The position numbers and the translations under genes were made by a program. A stretch of 64,000 nucleotides of DNA from a virus. Numbering within the stretch: the stretch's first letter is position 1; each line of letters begins with the position of its first letter. Location of the stretch: positions 94,514 through 158,513 of IMG/VR virus record IMGVR_UViG_3300031884_000939, one strand, 5' to 3'. Below are positions 9,201 to 16,531 of the stretch, one piece after another. The notes beneath the pieces were generated by a model, which worked only from the letters and a program-made list of their open reading frames with translations, was not told where the DNA came from and did not search any database.

Positions 9201-9991
9201 TAGGATACAATGCTGGCGGATCAGGAAATACAGCATTCCAAGAATCAGGCATTGCTATTGGTACGAGTGCTGGTAATACTAGCCAAGGCATACATAGTAT
9301 TGCTATTGGTTGGAATACTGGTGAATATCTACAAGGTAATAGTGCCGTAGCTATTGGAGAAAACGCTGGTTACGCACAACAGGGCGATTTTGCTATTGCC
9401 ATTGGGGCAGTAGCTGGTCGTGCGTTACAAGGTGCTAATGCTATTGCTTTCGGTACTCGAGCTGGATTAGAAGGCCAAGGAGCTTATGCTATTGCTATTG
9501 GTGCCGAGGCTGCTTCAAATAATCAACCTGTTAATAGTATTGCTATCGTAGCATCTGGTGTTGACCCAGTGCCAACTAACTCAGGATTGTATATTGATCC
9601 AGTTCGCAATGACACAGGCAATGTAACTAACGCTGTTTACTATAATACAACAACTAAAGAAGTTACATATGGCCCAGCGGGTGGCGGATCTAGTGTGGCC
9701 GAAGCGGCATTTACTATCCAATCATCTGACTTTAATGCGGTAGTTGGCAATAGATATGGAGTAGACACTACTAGTAATCCAGTAACAGCCACATTAACTG
9801 CGTTTCCTATAACAGGAACTGCTGTGTTCTTTGCTGATGCAGGCGGAGCATTTGCCACAAATAATTTAACAATTAACCCAGTAGGGCGAACCATTATGGG
9901 TTCAAGTGGCAACTATGTTGTTAATACTAACAATAATAGTTTTGGCTTGTTCTGGAATGGAACAACATGGCGCACATATAGTAATGTTTAA
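6269..9991 (+). CDS. Giant fibre protein with YadA-head-like repeats
   Basis: The 1,240-residue protein has an N-terminal half of Asn/Gly-rich fibre repeats like its neighbour. A C-terminal half has about 20 copies of an AIG-x-x-AG-x-x-x-QG repeat resembling the left-handed beta-roll of YadA/trimeric autotransporter heads. The repeat array occurs as two blocks, each closed by a near-identical module (PVRNDTGNVTN then YYNT...EVTYGP, near residues 915 and 1115). The last 100 residues look globular. This is probably a trimeric virion fibre or adhesin. Confidence 0.85.
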   Translation: MANQIPLIVNAGAGQIQQLATEDNLSVTANVVTGNILAGGYFYANGQPFSGGGNATPGGSNTQVQFNLDGAFAGDSSFTYDSANAANGLILQSSFVANPGASILEVHGLSAYMGEVAGGGIEVNAATHTTTISTPATNITGDVSAAGNITGNFIIGDGSQLTNLPSSTPTNIQYGTTTVAIDAPSGNVYIQVDDNPIWTFNSDATLTAPGTIIAQELNAGDYTYGTSGDAFFHSNISGTSIGVTGGGGIAVDGGGISIGGTGGANIFGIANANIIIGGPYTQSVNVLTPINATNSITATNFYGTDISASGNITSDGKVITVASNLSDGAVSGAGLIAGANTATILYDNSVFGWTVNQGWHPAANATYNLGRPTRYWNNLYSVNVTADNMDIVDGLASNSITSGSFLLANAGNSTTSIIQQNQNPPLGSEAFGIELLTTANDNPGVYSSVSAGPDYVSLQSSNAGNANVTLQGGYGITLNTSNATGGGQQTWTFTEGGQFLAAGDVSTTGNVLAQGVVSATGNIITDGYFVGNFAGNITGNIVVPGSNTQVLFNTNGNVDAVGGLTYNKDSNTLTILGVVSAQGDVFGATINGNGANLTSLYSTVDVIALGRNAGGGSYANSISIGVGSGDQGANSVAVGPYSGANAQGSYSVAIGRSAAYSAQGNIAIAIGRGAGWGNQSDEAISIGYGAGNSTQGYQAISIGSNAGANSQTDNAISIGSAAGFETQGEFSIGIGHIAGGYFQGPQAIAIGLSAGNTTQGANAIALGWIAGNINQGSDGIAIGTNAGNSNQGVGAVAIGRWAGNGNQGINSVALGRNAGNVSQGIEAVAVGHSAGNTTQGNAAVAVGWQAGYISQADYSVAIGAYAGNLNMGANAVAIGSFAGYPNSANNSIAINGNPTPLDAPNAGFYVAPVRNDTGNVTNVVYYNTLTNEVTYGPTTIGSSIVNGNSNVSISTAGGNIDLNVNGNPFGSLGFGVALGYNAGGSGNTAFQESGIAIGTSAGNTSQGIHSIAIGWNTGEYLQGNSAVAIGENAGYAQQGDFAIAIGAVAGRALQGANAIAFGTRAGLEGQGAYAIAIGAEAASNNQPVNSIAIVASGVDPVPTNSGLYIDPVRNDTGNVTNAVYYNTTTKEVTYGPAGGGSSVAEAAFTIQSSDFNAVVGNRYGVDTTSNPVTATLTAFPITGTAVFFADAGGAFATNNLTINPVGRTIMGSSGNYVVNTNNNSFGLFWNGTTWRTYSNV

Positions 9992-9997
9992 TAAATA
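9990..9997 (+). promoter_or_regulatory. Late-type AATAAATA box
   Basis: AATAAATA overlaps the stop codon of the giant fibre gene and lies about 20 bases before the next start at 10017. It is a weaker match to the late consensus. Confidence 0.4.
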
Positions 9998-10016
9998 TAC
10001 AAAAGGAAATTAAATC

Positions 10017-10424
10017 ATGGTAGCACCATTACAAATCGGACCAGGAATTAACATAGGACCAGGAATTAACATAGGAGCAGGAGCAGCTCCTATTACAGGC
10101 GGAACAATCACTTATCTTGAAATGAATCCGCCAGTTATCCCAGGGAACCAATTAGAAGATACTACTGCTACAGTTAACGGATCAGTTGGCTTTACTATTA
10201 ACGATCTTACTAAAACAGGAGTAGCAGTATCTAACCTTACACCATCTAATAATACATTCTTTAGTAATCAAGGCACGGGATATTTTGCTGCTTCATTTGG
10301 GCCAGGAAGTACTCATGCTACAGCTATAGTACAAATAGTAAATGTCAGTGGCGGCTTAGTATTCTACATTGACCATACCATAGGTTATCCAGCAACATTT
10401 AACTATCCATTTGTGATAGCATAA
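10017..10424 (+). CDS. Small virion-like protein with IGPGI repeats
   Basis: The 135-residue protein starts MVAPLQIGPGINIGPGINIG. This repeated Ile-Gly motif is shared with the proteins at 10536 and 11400 and so is probably a common attachment or assembly segment. The remaining ~110 residues are a low-charge beta-rich domain that I do not recognise. It has a clear ribosome-binding site (AAAAGGAAATTAAATC) and lies in the late plus-strand block. Confidence 0.7.
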   Translation: MVAPLQIGPGINIGPGINIGAGAAPITGGTITYLEMNPPVIPGNQLEDTTATVNGSVGFTINDLTKTGVAVSNLTPSNNTFFSNQGTGYFAASFGPGSTHATAIVQIVNVSGGLVFYIDHTIGYPATFNYPFVIA

Positions 10425-10436
10425 GGAAAATAAATC

Positions 10437-10526
10437 ATGTATACAACAGCAAATCCAAAACCCGGCGACCCAGGCTTCTGGGAGTGGCATAGAACTAACA
10501 ACCCACCAACATTTCCAAAACCTTAA
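10437..10526 (+). CDS. 29-residue Pro-rich small ORF
   Basis: An ATG at 10437 preceded by AAGGAAAATAAATC opens a 29-codon frame (MYTTANPKPGDPGFWEWHR then NNPPTFPKP). It fits exactly between two virion genes, leaving 12 and 9 bp, and has its own ribosome-binding site. It is probably translated as a small structural or accessory peptide. The function is unknown. Confidence 0.55.
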   Translation: MYTTANPKPGDPGFWEWHRTNNPPTFPKP

Positions 10527-10535
10527 GGACAAATT

Positions 10536-11171
10536 ATGTCACAACCATTTACAATAGGCGGCGGTATCGAAATAGGCGGTGGCATTAGTGTTGGGCAACC
10601 TTCAACTCCCCCAGGCCCTACGGTAACAGGAGTTAATCCTAATTTTGGATATGCCAACGGCAATACTTATGTTGAAGTGTATGGTACTTTATTAGATACA
10701 GTTACATCGTGCTCAATTGGTGGTATTGTTCAAACTCAATTTGTATGTTTTGGTAATCCTACCTTGGCTTATATATTTCAAACAGAACCAGGAGTTGCTG
10801 GCACTGGATTAAGTGTAGAAGTTACCAATCCAGATGGAACAAGTGTTCCAAATACATTGTGGACTTGCTTACCTGCAGTACCTTTCCCAACAGTTACTTC
10901 GATTAGCCCTAATAACGGACCTGCGGCCGGCGGAACACCAGTAACTATCACTGGATCAGGATTTACAGCAGGAGACGATTATAATACCTATCCTCAGTTT
11001 GGGGATCTGCTTGGGTCATGCAGTTTAGCCAATGTTACTATAGATTCAACGACGCAGATATCCGGAATCACTAATCCATTTCCACCAGGTGTATATAATG
11101 TACTGGTTACGACTCCGGCTACTGGTCCAGCTAATCCAGCTACATTAACCAATGGTTGGACTTATACTTAA
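10536..11171 (+). CDS. IPT/TIG-domain virion-like protein
   Basis: The 211-residue protein opens with the shared motif MSQPFTIGGGIEIGGGISVG. Two Ig-like IPT/TIG repeats follow, starting near residues 28 (PTVTGVNPNFGYANGNTYVE) and 118 (PTVTSISPNNGPAAGGTPVT, with a GSGF motif). IPT/TIG domains in phages are usually surface-exposed decoration or adhesion modules that bind carbohydrate weakly. Its place directly after the fibre genes supports a virion role. Confidence 0.8.
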   Translation: MSQPFTIGGGIEIGGGISVGQPSTPPGPTVTGVNPNFGYANGNTYVEVYGTLLDTVTSCSIGGIVQTQFVCFGNPTLAYIFQTEPGVAGTGLSVEVTNPDGTSVPNTLWTCLPAVPFPTVTSISPNNGPAAGGTPVTITGSGFTAGDDYNTYPQFGDLLGSCSLANVTIDSTTQISGITNPFPPGVYNVLVTTPATGPANPATLTNGWTYT

Positions 11172-11323
11172 CATCCGCATTAATATGCCCGCTGGCACGG
11201 TTCCAACTGTAAAAAATCCTAGGCCATTAACTACCCACTAAATAATATTAGCAACATACACTCGTGACTTAGTTGAGTATAAAATTAAGCTGGTGGGTCG
11301 GTAAACTCGGTAATAATAAAACC
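11172..11323 (+). other. Short intergenic segment with late-type box
   Basis: This stretch holds an 18-codon ORF (11185-11241, starting MPAGTVPTVKNPRP) without a convincing ribosome-binding site and an ACTAAATA octamer at 11237-11244 overlapping its stop. About 80 bases with a weak ACTC/GAGT hairpin follow, ending at a strong terminator. A short late RNA could run from the octamer to the terminator; this is speculative. No tRNA fold was found. Confidence 0.35.
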
Positions 11324-11349
11324 AAAAAGCACCTTACGGTGCTTTTTTG
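11324..11349 (+). terminator. Rho-independent terminator
   Basis: AAAAAGCACC pairs with GGTGCTTTTT around a short loop and is followed by a T-run. It ends transcription after the IPT/TIG gene and isolates the next gene. Confidence 0.85.
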
Positions 11350-11365
11350 TTGACTTTTAACTTTA

Positions 11366-11373
11366 GCTAAATA
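11366..11373 (+). promoter_or_regulatory. T4-like late promoter octamer
   Basis: GCTAAATA lies just after the terminator and 26 bases before the ATG of the Hint-domain gene, so that gene appears to have its own late promoter. Confidence 0.65.
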
Positions 11374-11399
11374 CATTATAAGTTTAAAGGATAACAATC

Positions 11400-12473
11400 A
11401 TGGTAGCACCATTACAAATTGGCGGTGGAATTAATATAGGCGGTGGAATTAGTGTTGGCCCAGCGGGCCCAGGACCTGCGACTATCCCAATCTTAGATAT
11501 AACAGGACATACATTTGGCCAACCATTTGCTGACGTTACATTTGACATAACCAGTGATGGCGGCAGTCCTATAATTGAAGCCGGAGTCATCTGGGGATTG
11601 CCCGGGCAGACAACTTATGCTATCAGCGTAGATAGTTGTGTGACAACTAGCACTACTTCAGAAAGAAAAGCTGTACGAAGCGGCGACGATTGTGGAAATC
11701 CAATACTTACTGGAATTACCGGATCACAAACAGTTGGCTTTAACGCTAGTGAATTTCTATATGAATCTATCAATGCAGTCGCTTATGCTATCAATTCAGT
11801 AGGTATATCATATAGTCCCACAGTACTAACTTGGGTTCCTACTATTTGTTTAGCTGAAGGAACATTGATCACATTAGCAGATGAAAGTACAAAACCCATT
11901 GAAAATATTCTAATGTCAGACGTGATTCGAGTTTGGGATTTTGATAAAGGTGTATTTGCTTCAGCCAAACCGTTATGGATCAAACAAAAAGAAACAACTA
12001 TGCGGTATAACTTACTAACATTTAGTGATGGAACAACACTTAAAACTATTGAACAGCACAGAATTTTTAATAAGGAAGCTGGAGCATTTACTTACCCAAT
12101 GACTGATGATACTCCTATTGGCACTACAACTATTAATGTATTGGGCAATGAGATTACATTAGTTGATAAGTGTGTTATGATTGACACAGTTAATTACTAC
12201 AATGTAATTACAGAACACTACCTAAACTTATATGCTGACGGCATTTTAACCAGTATGCGTTATAACAACATCTATCCTATTGTTAATATGAAGTTTGTCA
12301 AAGACTCTCGTCAACTGCGTAAGCGTAACGAGTTTGTTGGTATAGACCAGCGTTGGATTGATGGGTTGCGATTAACAGAGCAAACAATACCATTAGCAGC
12401 TATTAAACGATACACACAGCGACTAGAGTACACAGACGCTAATCAGCAGATAATAAAGGAAACAATATCATGA
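11400..12473 (+). CDS. Virion-like protein with C-terminal Hint domain
   Basis: The 357-residue protein begins with the shared IGGGI motif (MVAPLQIGGGINIGGGISVG) and a ~120-residue beta-rich domain. From Cys150 it reads CLAEGTLITLADESTKPIEN, the block A signature of Hint (hedgehog/intein) domains. LKTIEQHRIF (His220) lies in the block B position and VITEHYLNLYADGILTS near 269-285. No C-terminal His-Asn splice junction is visible, so it should not splice as an intein. Hedgehog-like cleavage or transfer at Cys150 is possible. About 65 residues follow the Hint core. Confidence 0.75.
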   Translation: MVAPLQIGGGINIGGGISVGPAGPGPATIPILDITGHTFGQPFADVTFDITSDGGSPIIEAGVIWGLPGQTTYAISVDSCVTTSTTSERKAVRSGDDCGNPILTGITGSQTVGFNASEFLYESINAVAYAINSVGISYSPTVLTWVPTICLAEGTLITLADESTKPIENILMSDVIRVWDFDKGVFASAKPLWIKQKETTMRYNLLTFSDGTTLKTIEQHRIFNKEAGAFTYPMTDDTPIGTTTINVLGNEITLVDKCVMIDTVNYYNVITEHYLNLYADGILTSMRYNNIYPIVNMKFVKDSRQLRKRNEFVGIDQRWIDGLRLTEQTIPLAAIKRYTQRLEYTDANQQIIKETIS

Positions 12474-12476
12474 CAG

Positions 12477-12812
12477 CTACTGCTCAATATGACGACATTT
12501 GCCCCTAAATTTATATCCTGGACAAGAGCATTGACTTACACCGTTTACTTCAGTAATGGTATATTTTTCTCCCTTGCTTCCTAACACAATTTTAACAAAG
12601 CCTTCTGGAATTACTTCCTTAGGAATAAAGTTCCAAGTATTATTGATCTCTTTAAATTTGCGACGACTAGCACTAAAGGGTAATGGGTTATTGAATTCTT
12701 TAATCTCGCCTGTACTCTTTTTTACATAAGCAAACATCTTATCTTTGCTGTCATTAACAAAGTAAACATGATTAGGCAAGTCCCAATCGGTTACTTCCTT
12801 TATTGTTTTCAT
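12477..12812 (-). CDS. Small protein with SWIM-like zinc finger
   Basis: The 111-residue protein ends in VSQCSCPGYKFRGKCRHIEQ, which fits the C-x-C-x(n)-C-x-H pattern of SWIM zinc fingers, here as C-S-C then C-R-H. SWIM fingers mediate DNA or protein binding. The rest is basic and not recognised. It converges on the Hint-domain gene with only 3 bp between stops and overlaps the upstream gene by 4 bp. Confidence 0.65.
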   Translation of the reverse strand: MKTIKEVTDWDLPNHVYFVNDSKDKMFAYVKKSTGEIKEFNNPLPFSASRRKFKEINNTWNFIPKEVIPEGFVKIVLGSKGEKYTITEVNGVSQCSCPGYKFRGKCRHIEQ

Positions 12813-13153
12813 CCTGTTACTCTTTCGTTAGGTTTATAATCACGCACCATTTTAACTAAACGATCGCGATGTAGCGTAATACACTCCACTACACGATCAT
12901 AAGCGTCTGCTGAGTGCCCGCCAATATGCCAAGCATATTCAAACATTGGCGTATGATAACCCATCTTCCAATCATAAATTGAAGCAATGGTGCCATCTTC
13001 AAACTTTAATGCCCATTCACAACTAGACTTATCCAAGTCAGCGTTAGGACCAACATCAGGGCGACCAAATATCTCTACAAGTTCAGAAAATGTAATTGGG
13101 AACTCACCCTTTGAACTAGTCATATTAACATTAGCTCGATTAGTAAATTTCAT
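12809..13153 (-). CDS. Conserved phage protein, function unknown
   Basis: The ATG at 13153 (MKFTNRANVNMTSSKGEFPI) is preferred because it has a purine-rich ribosome-binding site supplied by the poly-Glu codons that end the upstream gene. The 114-residue product has the block CEWALKFEDGTIASIYDWK, seen in uncharacterised phage proteins. It overlaps the upstream gene by 14 bp. Confidence 0.65.
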   Translation of the reverse strand: MKFTNRANVNMTSSKGEFPITFSELVEIFGRPDVGPNADLDKSSCEWALKFEDGTIASIYDWKMGYHTPMFEYAWHIGGHSADAYDRVVECITLHRDRLVKMVRDYKPNERVTG

Positions 13154-13544
13154 CTTCTTCTTCCTCTTCTTCAATATTCTCGTCACTAGTATCAATAACT
13201 ACGCTACCAAATCTAATTACACCGCCTGCACTAAATGTACTAAAGTCTTGTAGAAATTCAATTACGCGACCACTACCCAAATTCTCAATCTCTGACGGGG
13301 CGATATCTTTAACATTAATACAACCAATTAGGCCAGCATCTACTGGATACTTGTTACCTTGCTCGTCAACGTAAGTGCCATCACCATACTTGGTAGTAAA
13401 TGTAGCAAAACGAGTACCATCTTTAAGATTAAACTCGCCGTCTAGTACATTGTTGTCACTACAAGTTAAACTACAAAACTCGTCCCACCGATCGTTTAGG
13501 ACATAACAAAGATCGCCAATATAGAATGTTCCAGCTTTCATCAT
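13140..13544 (-). CDS. Conserved phage protein with YIGDLCYVL motif
   Basis: The 134-residue protein begins MMKAGTFYIGDLCYVLNDRW and ends in a poly-acidic tail (EEEEEEDEIY). The opening resembles a widespread uncharacterised phage and bacterial family that starts with a G-D-(L/P)-C-Y-V motif. GGAG eight bases before the first ATG supports this start. The acidic tail also encodes the purine-rich ribosome-binding site of the next gene. Confidence 0.7.
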   Translation of the reverse strand: MMKAGTFYIGDLCYVLNDRWDEFCSLTCSDNNVLDGEFNLKDGTRFATFTTKYGDGTYVDEQGNKYPVDAGLIGCINVKDIAPSEIENLGSGRVIEFLQDFSTFSAGGVIRFGSVVIDTSDENIEEEEEEDEIY

Positions 13545-13708
13545 TGCTTAATCTCCAAAATATCATCTATCGCAAAATTATCACCATCATAAGGCTCGCC
13601 AATATTAGCCGTACCCGACATAACCATGTCGCGGGCTTGATCTTCTGACTCAGCTTCCACAGTAAACCGATAACAAACTGTTTCGCTACAAAGAATTTCA
13701 AATTTCAT
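13541..13708 (-). CDS. Hypothetical small protein
   Basis: The 55-residue protein starts MKFEILCSETVCYRFTVEAE. I use the ATG at 13708 because it forms an ATGA overlap with the upstream stop. The opening resembles short single-domain proteins that carry a modified amino-acid-binding-like beta-alpha fold, but no family can be assigned. Confidence 0.6.
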   Translation of the reverse strand: MKFEILCSETVCYRFTVEAESEDQARDMVMSGTANIGEPYDGDNFAIDDILEIKQ

Positions 13709-13905
13709 ACTGTTACCATCTCCCAATTATAAATCCTGCGTTCCATTTCAGCGTTAATAACATCACGGATCAATGCTTCCACTGTATCGACTGAATCACA
13801 ACGATTAAATGTTTCAGCAAGGCCTTCTAATTCTTTAGTAGGCATTGCCTTAACCATTGCTTGATATTGTGCTTTAGTTGGGATTTTATTGTAGGATGAT
13901 TTCAT
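13705..13905 (-). CDS. Hypothetical small helical protein
   Basis: The 66-residue protein starts at ATG 13905, preceded by AAGGAGAACTTA, a strong ribosome-binding site. It is rich in helix-forming residues and ends ERRIYNWEMVTV. It overlaps the gene upstream by one helix turn of coding sequence in another frame (13916 is that gene's stop, so the gap is 10 bp). No function is recognised. Confidence 0.6.
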   Translation of the reverse strand: MKSSYNKIPTKAQYQAMVKAMPTKELEGLAETFNRCDSVDTVEALIRDVINAEMERRIYNWEMVTV

Positions 13906-13915
13906 TAAGTTCTCC

Positions 13916-14197
13916 TTATTCAGACAAGTTAATAATACGAGCGTCATATTCCATGAAGCTCACTTGCATTGGGACGAACACTTCTTTAGTAACACGACCA
14001 CCATAACCAAATGCTGTATATTCTTTATTGTCAAACACATCTTTAGTAACACGGATTTTGAAAGCCTTGTAACCTTGACTGTTGTCAATAGCTAAAACTT
14101 TACCTTCTACGAAACAGTCACTACGACCAATCATTGGCTTAAAGTCATAAGCACGGATAGTTTGACCAACTTTAGCGATATTTTGGAATTTCAACAT
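13916..14197 (-). CDS. Conserved phage protein, beta-rich
   Basis: The 93-residue protein starts MLKFQNIAKVGQTIRAYDFK and looks like a small beta-barrel (alternating strands, VEGKVLAID, EYTAFGYGGRV). I recognise the overall style from T4-like phages but no function. It is the first gene after a consensus promoter and has a good ribosome-binding site (AAAAGGAGC). Confidence 0.7.
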   Translation of the reverse strand: MLKFQNIAKVGQTIRAYDFKPMIGRSDCFVEGKVLAIDNSQGYKAFKIRVTKDVFDNKEYTAFGYGGRVTKEVFVPMQVSFMEYDARIINLSE

Positions 14198-14227
14198 TTA
14201 ATGCTCCTTTTCATTTACTATACATGC

Positions 14228-14256
14228 AGTATAGCTGATTGGCAATTTCTCGTCAA
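14228..14256 (-). promoter_or_regulatory. Sigma70-type promoter
   Basis: TTGACG (14251-14256) and TATACT (14228-14233) are spaced by 17 nt. The TATAGTAAA just downstream of the -10 box recurs after several other early promoters in this window. Confidence 0.8.
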
Positions 14257-14310
14257 CCAAAATCTACTCGGAGCAGACCCATATAGATAGGGCCTAGTTT
14301 CGTTGTTTTC

Positions 14311-15375
14311 TTACAACAAACCGTACTTTTTGAGGATTTCCAGGGATTTTATAGCTGAATTAGCCCAAGAGTACTTAGACCTTATGATTTCACTGTTTTT
14401 AGCGGCTTGAACGCTAAGACTAGCATAATTGTCATATGCTTGTTTAATTGCTGTGGCTATGCTGTCTACACTACTGACTGCCCACTTACCATAGTTACCA
14501 TCGGGTGCTGGATAAAACTCTTGATATTCAGGACAAGCGATAGGTTCTAACTCATAAGGAACTAATACGCAAGATGATTTAATATCTTGTATAAACTCTG
14601 TTTGTCCCGAATGATATGTAGTAATTAATGGTAGCCCACAAGCCGCGGCTTCAATTAAAGGTAAGCCCCAACCTTCTGCCTTTGACGGAAATAAGAATAC
14701 ATCAGCTGACCTATACAAGTTAGATAAGTCTTCGATAGTTCTGTGTCCCCATATCAATTTAATATTGTTCGCACCTGTGCTTGCTATCTTAGCATCTAGC
14801 TCTGCTTTCTTTGATTCAACATTACGGAAGAAGTCAGATTTGATTACTAACTCTACATTGGGATTATTACCAAATACACGAGCAAAAGCATCAATACTTT
14901 CTTCAACTGACTTACGCATTTCGTATTTGCCAATCAATAAGAATCTAAACTTATCGTGCGTAGGTTTGAAATAAGGATGAAAGGTATTACCATCAACACC
15001 TTCAGGTACAACATCAATTTGAATAGGTTTTAATCCATTCTCTAAAGACATCTTGCGACCCCATTCAGTTGGCAGCCATAGTTGATGCTTTTTCATTATG
15101 TCTAACAACTTAGGTGGAATAACTGTAGATTCAAACACGCACCAATTAATATTATTGCCGTTGAAGTATTCATTTAGGTTAGCACATACAAAAGCAATAT
15201 TGATATCGCCCTGTTTACTAGCCGATGCCGCAACTTTGATAGCTTCCTGATTTTGGAAGTCAACTAATTCAAGAACAGGCTTCATGCCTTTAATTTCAGC
15301 AATAGCTTTGGAGTAGTGATGGAAGTGTGTACCAATGCCGCTATCATTGGCTTGGCCTATAAGTCTAATCTTCAT
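14311..15375 (-). CDS. GT4-family glycosyltransferase
   Basis: The 354-residue protein has the two-domain GT-B layout of GT4 retaining glycosyltransferases. Residues 165-175 (LLIGKYEMRKSVEES) start the C-terminal nucleotide-sugar domain. The late motif FPSKAEGWGLPLIEAAACGLP gives the E-x7-E signature that binds the donor. Phage enzymes of this type decorate DNA, virion proteins or host surface glycans; the acceptor here is unknown. It lies just downstream of the 15389-16516 gene and may be cotranscribed. Confidence 0.85.
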   Translation of the reverse strand: MKIRLIGQANDSGIGTHFHHYSKAIAEIKGMKPVLELVDFQNQEAIKVAASASKQGDINIAFVCANLNEYFNGNNINWCVFESTVIPPKLLDIMKKHQLWLPTEWGRKMSLENGLKPIQIDVVPEGVDGNTFHPYFKPTHDKFRFLLIGKYEMRKSVEESIDAFARVFGNNPNVELVIKSDFFRNVESKKAELDAKIASTGANNIKLIWGHRTIEDLSNLYRSADVFLFPSKAEGWGLPLIEAAACGLPLITTYHSGQTEFIQDIKSSCVLVPYELEPIACPEYQEFYPAPDGNYGKWAVSSVDSIATAIKQAYDNYASLSVQAAKNSEIIRSKYSWANSAIKSLEILKKYGLL

Positions 15376-15388
15376 TAAACTTAATTAG

Positions 15389-16516
15389 TTAAGATAATTG
15401 TTCCCAGGATAAAAACTGTGCGTTCTTCAGGGATTGGACACGGGCTGTTGGATTAGTTTCAAAGATACCATTAGCATAACGAACATGGATTTCTACTTGT
15501 GCGTTTTCTTCTGAGTCTTTCATACCAATCAATGCTATGAACTTCATTGTTGCGCCTTCCGGAGCGGCAAACACAACATCTTTAAGTGTTAAGTCAGCTA
15601 CGTCATCGATGGATGGAACATAGTACACATGACTTGGGTTAACATAAAAGAAAGGACGCTTAACAAACTTAACTAGCTTGGCCGCTGTACCACCTTGTGA
15701 TAAGTGTGCTTTCATAATGGCTGTAAACTTCTCGGCAATAGCTTCAACTAATGGCGCCATTAAACCTTTTTGGGTAGCATAATTAGCTACAAACCAATCA
15801 CCAAATGCTCGTTGCCAATAAGCATTCTTTTCCATGTCAGCCATAATCTCTTGGCTAGTTCCTACTTTTTGATTCTTGCCGTTACAAGTAAACTTCTTAG
15901 TCTTAGGATCAAATACAACATAATATTTGGCTGTATCTTTGCCGCCAACAGGAACACCTGGATTCTTTTGTGCTAACTGTAACACTTGGGTGAACACACC
16001 TTTTTTCCAAGAAAGATATTCTGGACGAGCATAGCGTAAGAAAGCATCGCCGCCTACTTCTAAACCTAAGTCCTTAGGACTAGGATTGTTTAATGTAATA
16101 CCAGACTTTTCTTTAATTGATACCCCGGATATAGTGCTACCAACGAACTCAATATCAGCACTTGTTTCTGGATTAATATTTGCTCCGCCTGCCCAATCAA
16201 ACTGATCAACTACTTCACCCACTTCAACTAACTTATTAACTACGATAGGCTTAACAGTAGCTTGGGCATAATCATACCAACGCTTTAACAGTTCAGGATT
16301 ATATGCCGGTGCTAACAACTTTTTAATGTCATTATATGTATTTTGTGGATTGGCTAGCATACTAGGAGGAATACTGCGCTCAGGTTTGCTAGGATCAAAC
16401 TTATCAACATTAGCACTACAAAAGCTCAATAACATTCCTATTTCGGAGTTATAACGAACAGCATCGGACTTGCCGCCTTCGTTTAATTGTTCGTCTTGGA
16501 ATTCAAATAATCTCAT
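15389..16516 (-). CDS. Uncharacterised phage protein, nuclease-like motif
   Basis: The 375-residue protein starts MRLFEFQDEQLNEGGKSDAV, an N-terminal style (MRLFEF...EGG) seen on several T4-like phage proteins. In the middle, ETSADIEFVGSTISGVSIKE followed by K-S-G could be read as the D...(x)-K core of a PD-(D/E)XK nuclease, but I cannot confirm this. A late promoter octamer sits 7 nt before the ATG, so a leaderless or very short-leader mRNA is predicted. Confidence 0.7.
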   Translation of the reverse strand: MRLFEFQDEQLNEGGKSDAVRYNSEIGMLLSFCSANVDKFDPSKPERSIPPSMLANPQNTYNDIKKLLAPAYNPELLKRWYDYAQATVKPIVVNKLVEVGEVVDQFDWAGGANINPETSADIEFVGSTISGVSIKEKSGITLNNPSPKDLGLEVGGDAFLRYARPEYLSWKKGVFTQVLQLAQKNPGVPVGGKDTAKYYVVFDPKTKKFTCNGKNQKVGTSQEIMADMEKNAYWQRAFGDWFVANYATQKGLMAPLVEAIAEKFTAIMKAHLSQGGTAAKLVKFVKRPFFYVNPSHVYYVPSIDDVADLTLKDVVFAAPEGATMKFIALIGMKDSEENAQVEIHVRYANGIFETNPTARVQSLKNAQFLSWEQLS

Positions 16517-16523
16517 GGTTATA

Positions 16524-16531
16524 TATTTAGC
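16524..16531 (-). promoter_or_regulatory. T4-like late promoter octamer, short leader
   Basis: GCTAAATA lies on the minus strand with seven bases to the ATG at 16516. With T4-like late geometry the transcript would start at or within a base or two of the start codon. Confidence 0.6.

Noticed and set aside
11245-11320. Possible tRNA or structured RNA before the terminator
   Set aside because: No acceptor stem, T-loop or anticodon arm could be folded; only a weak short hairpin is present.
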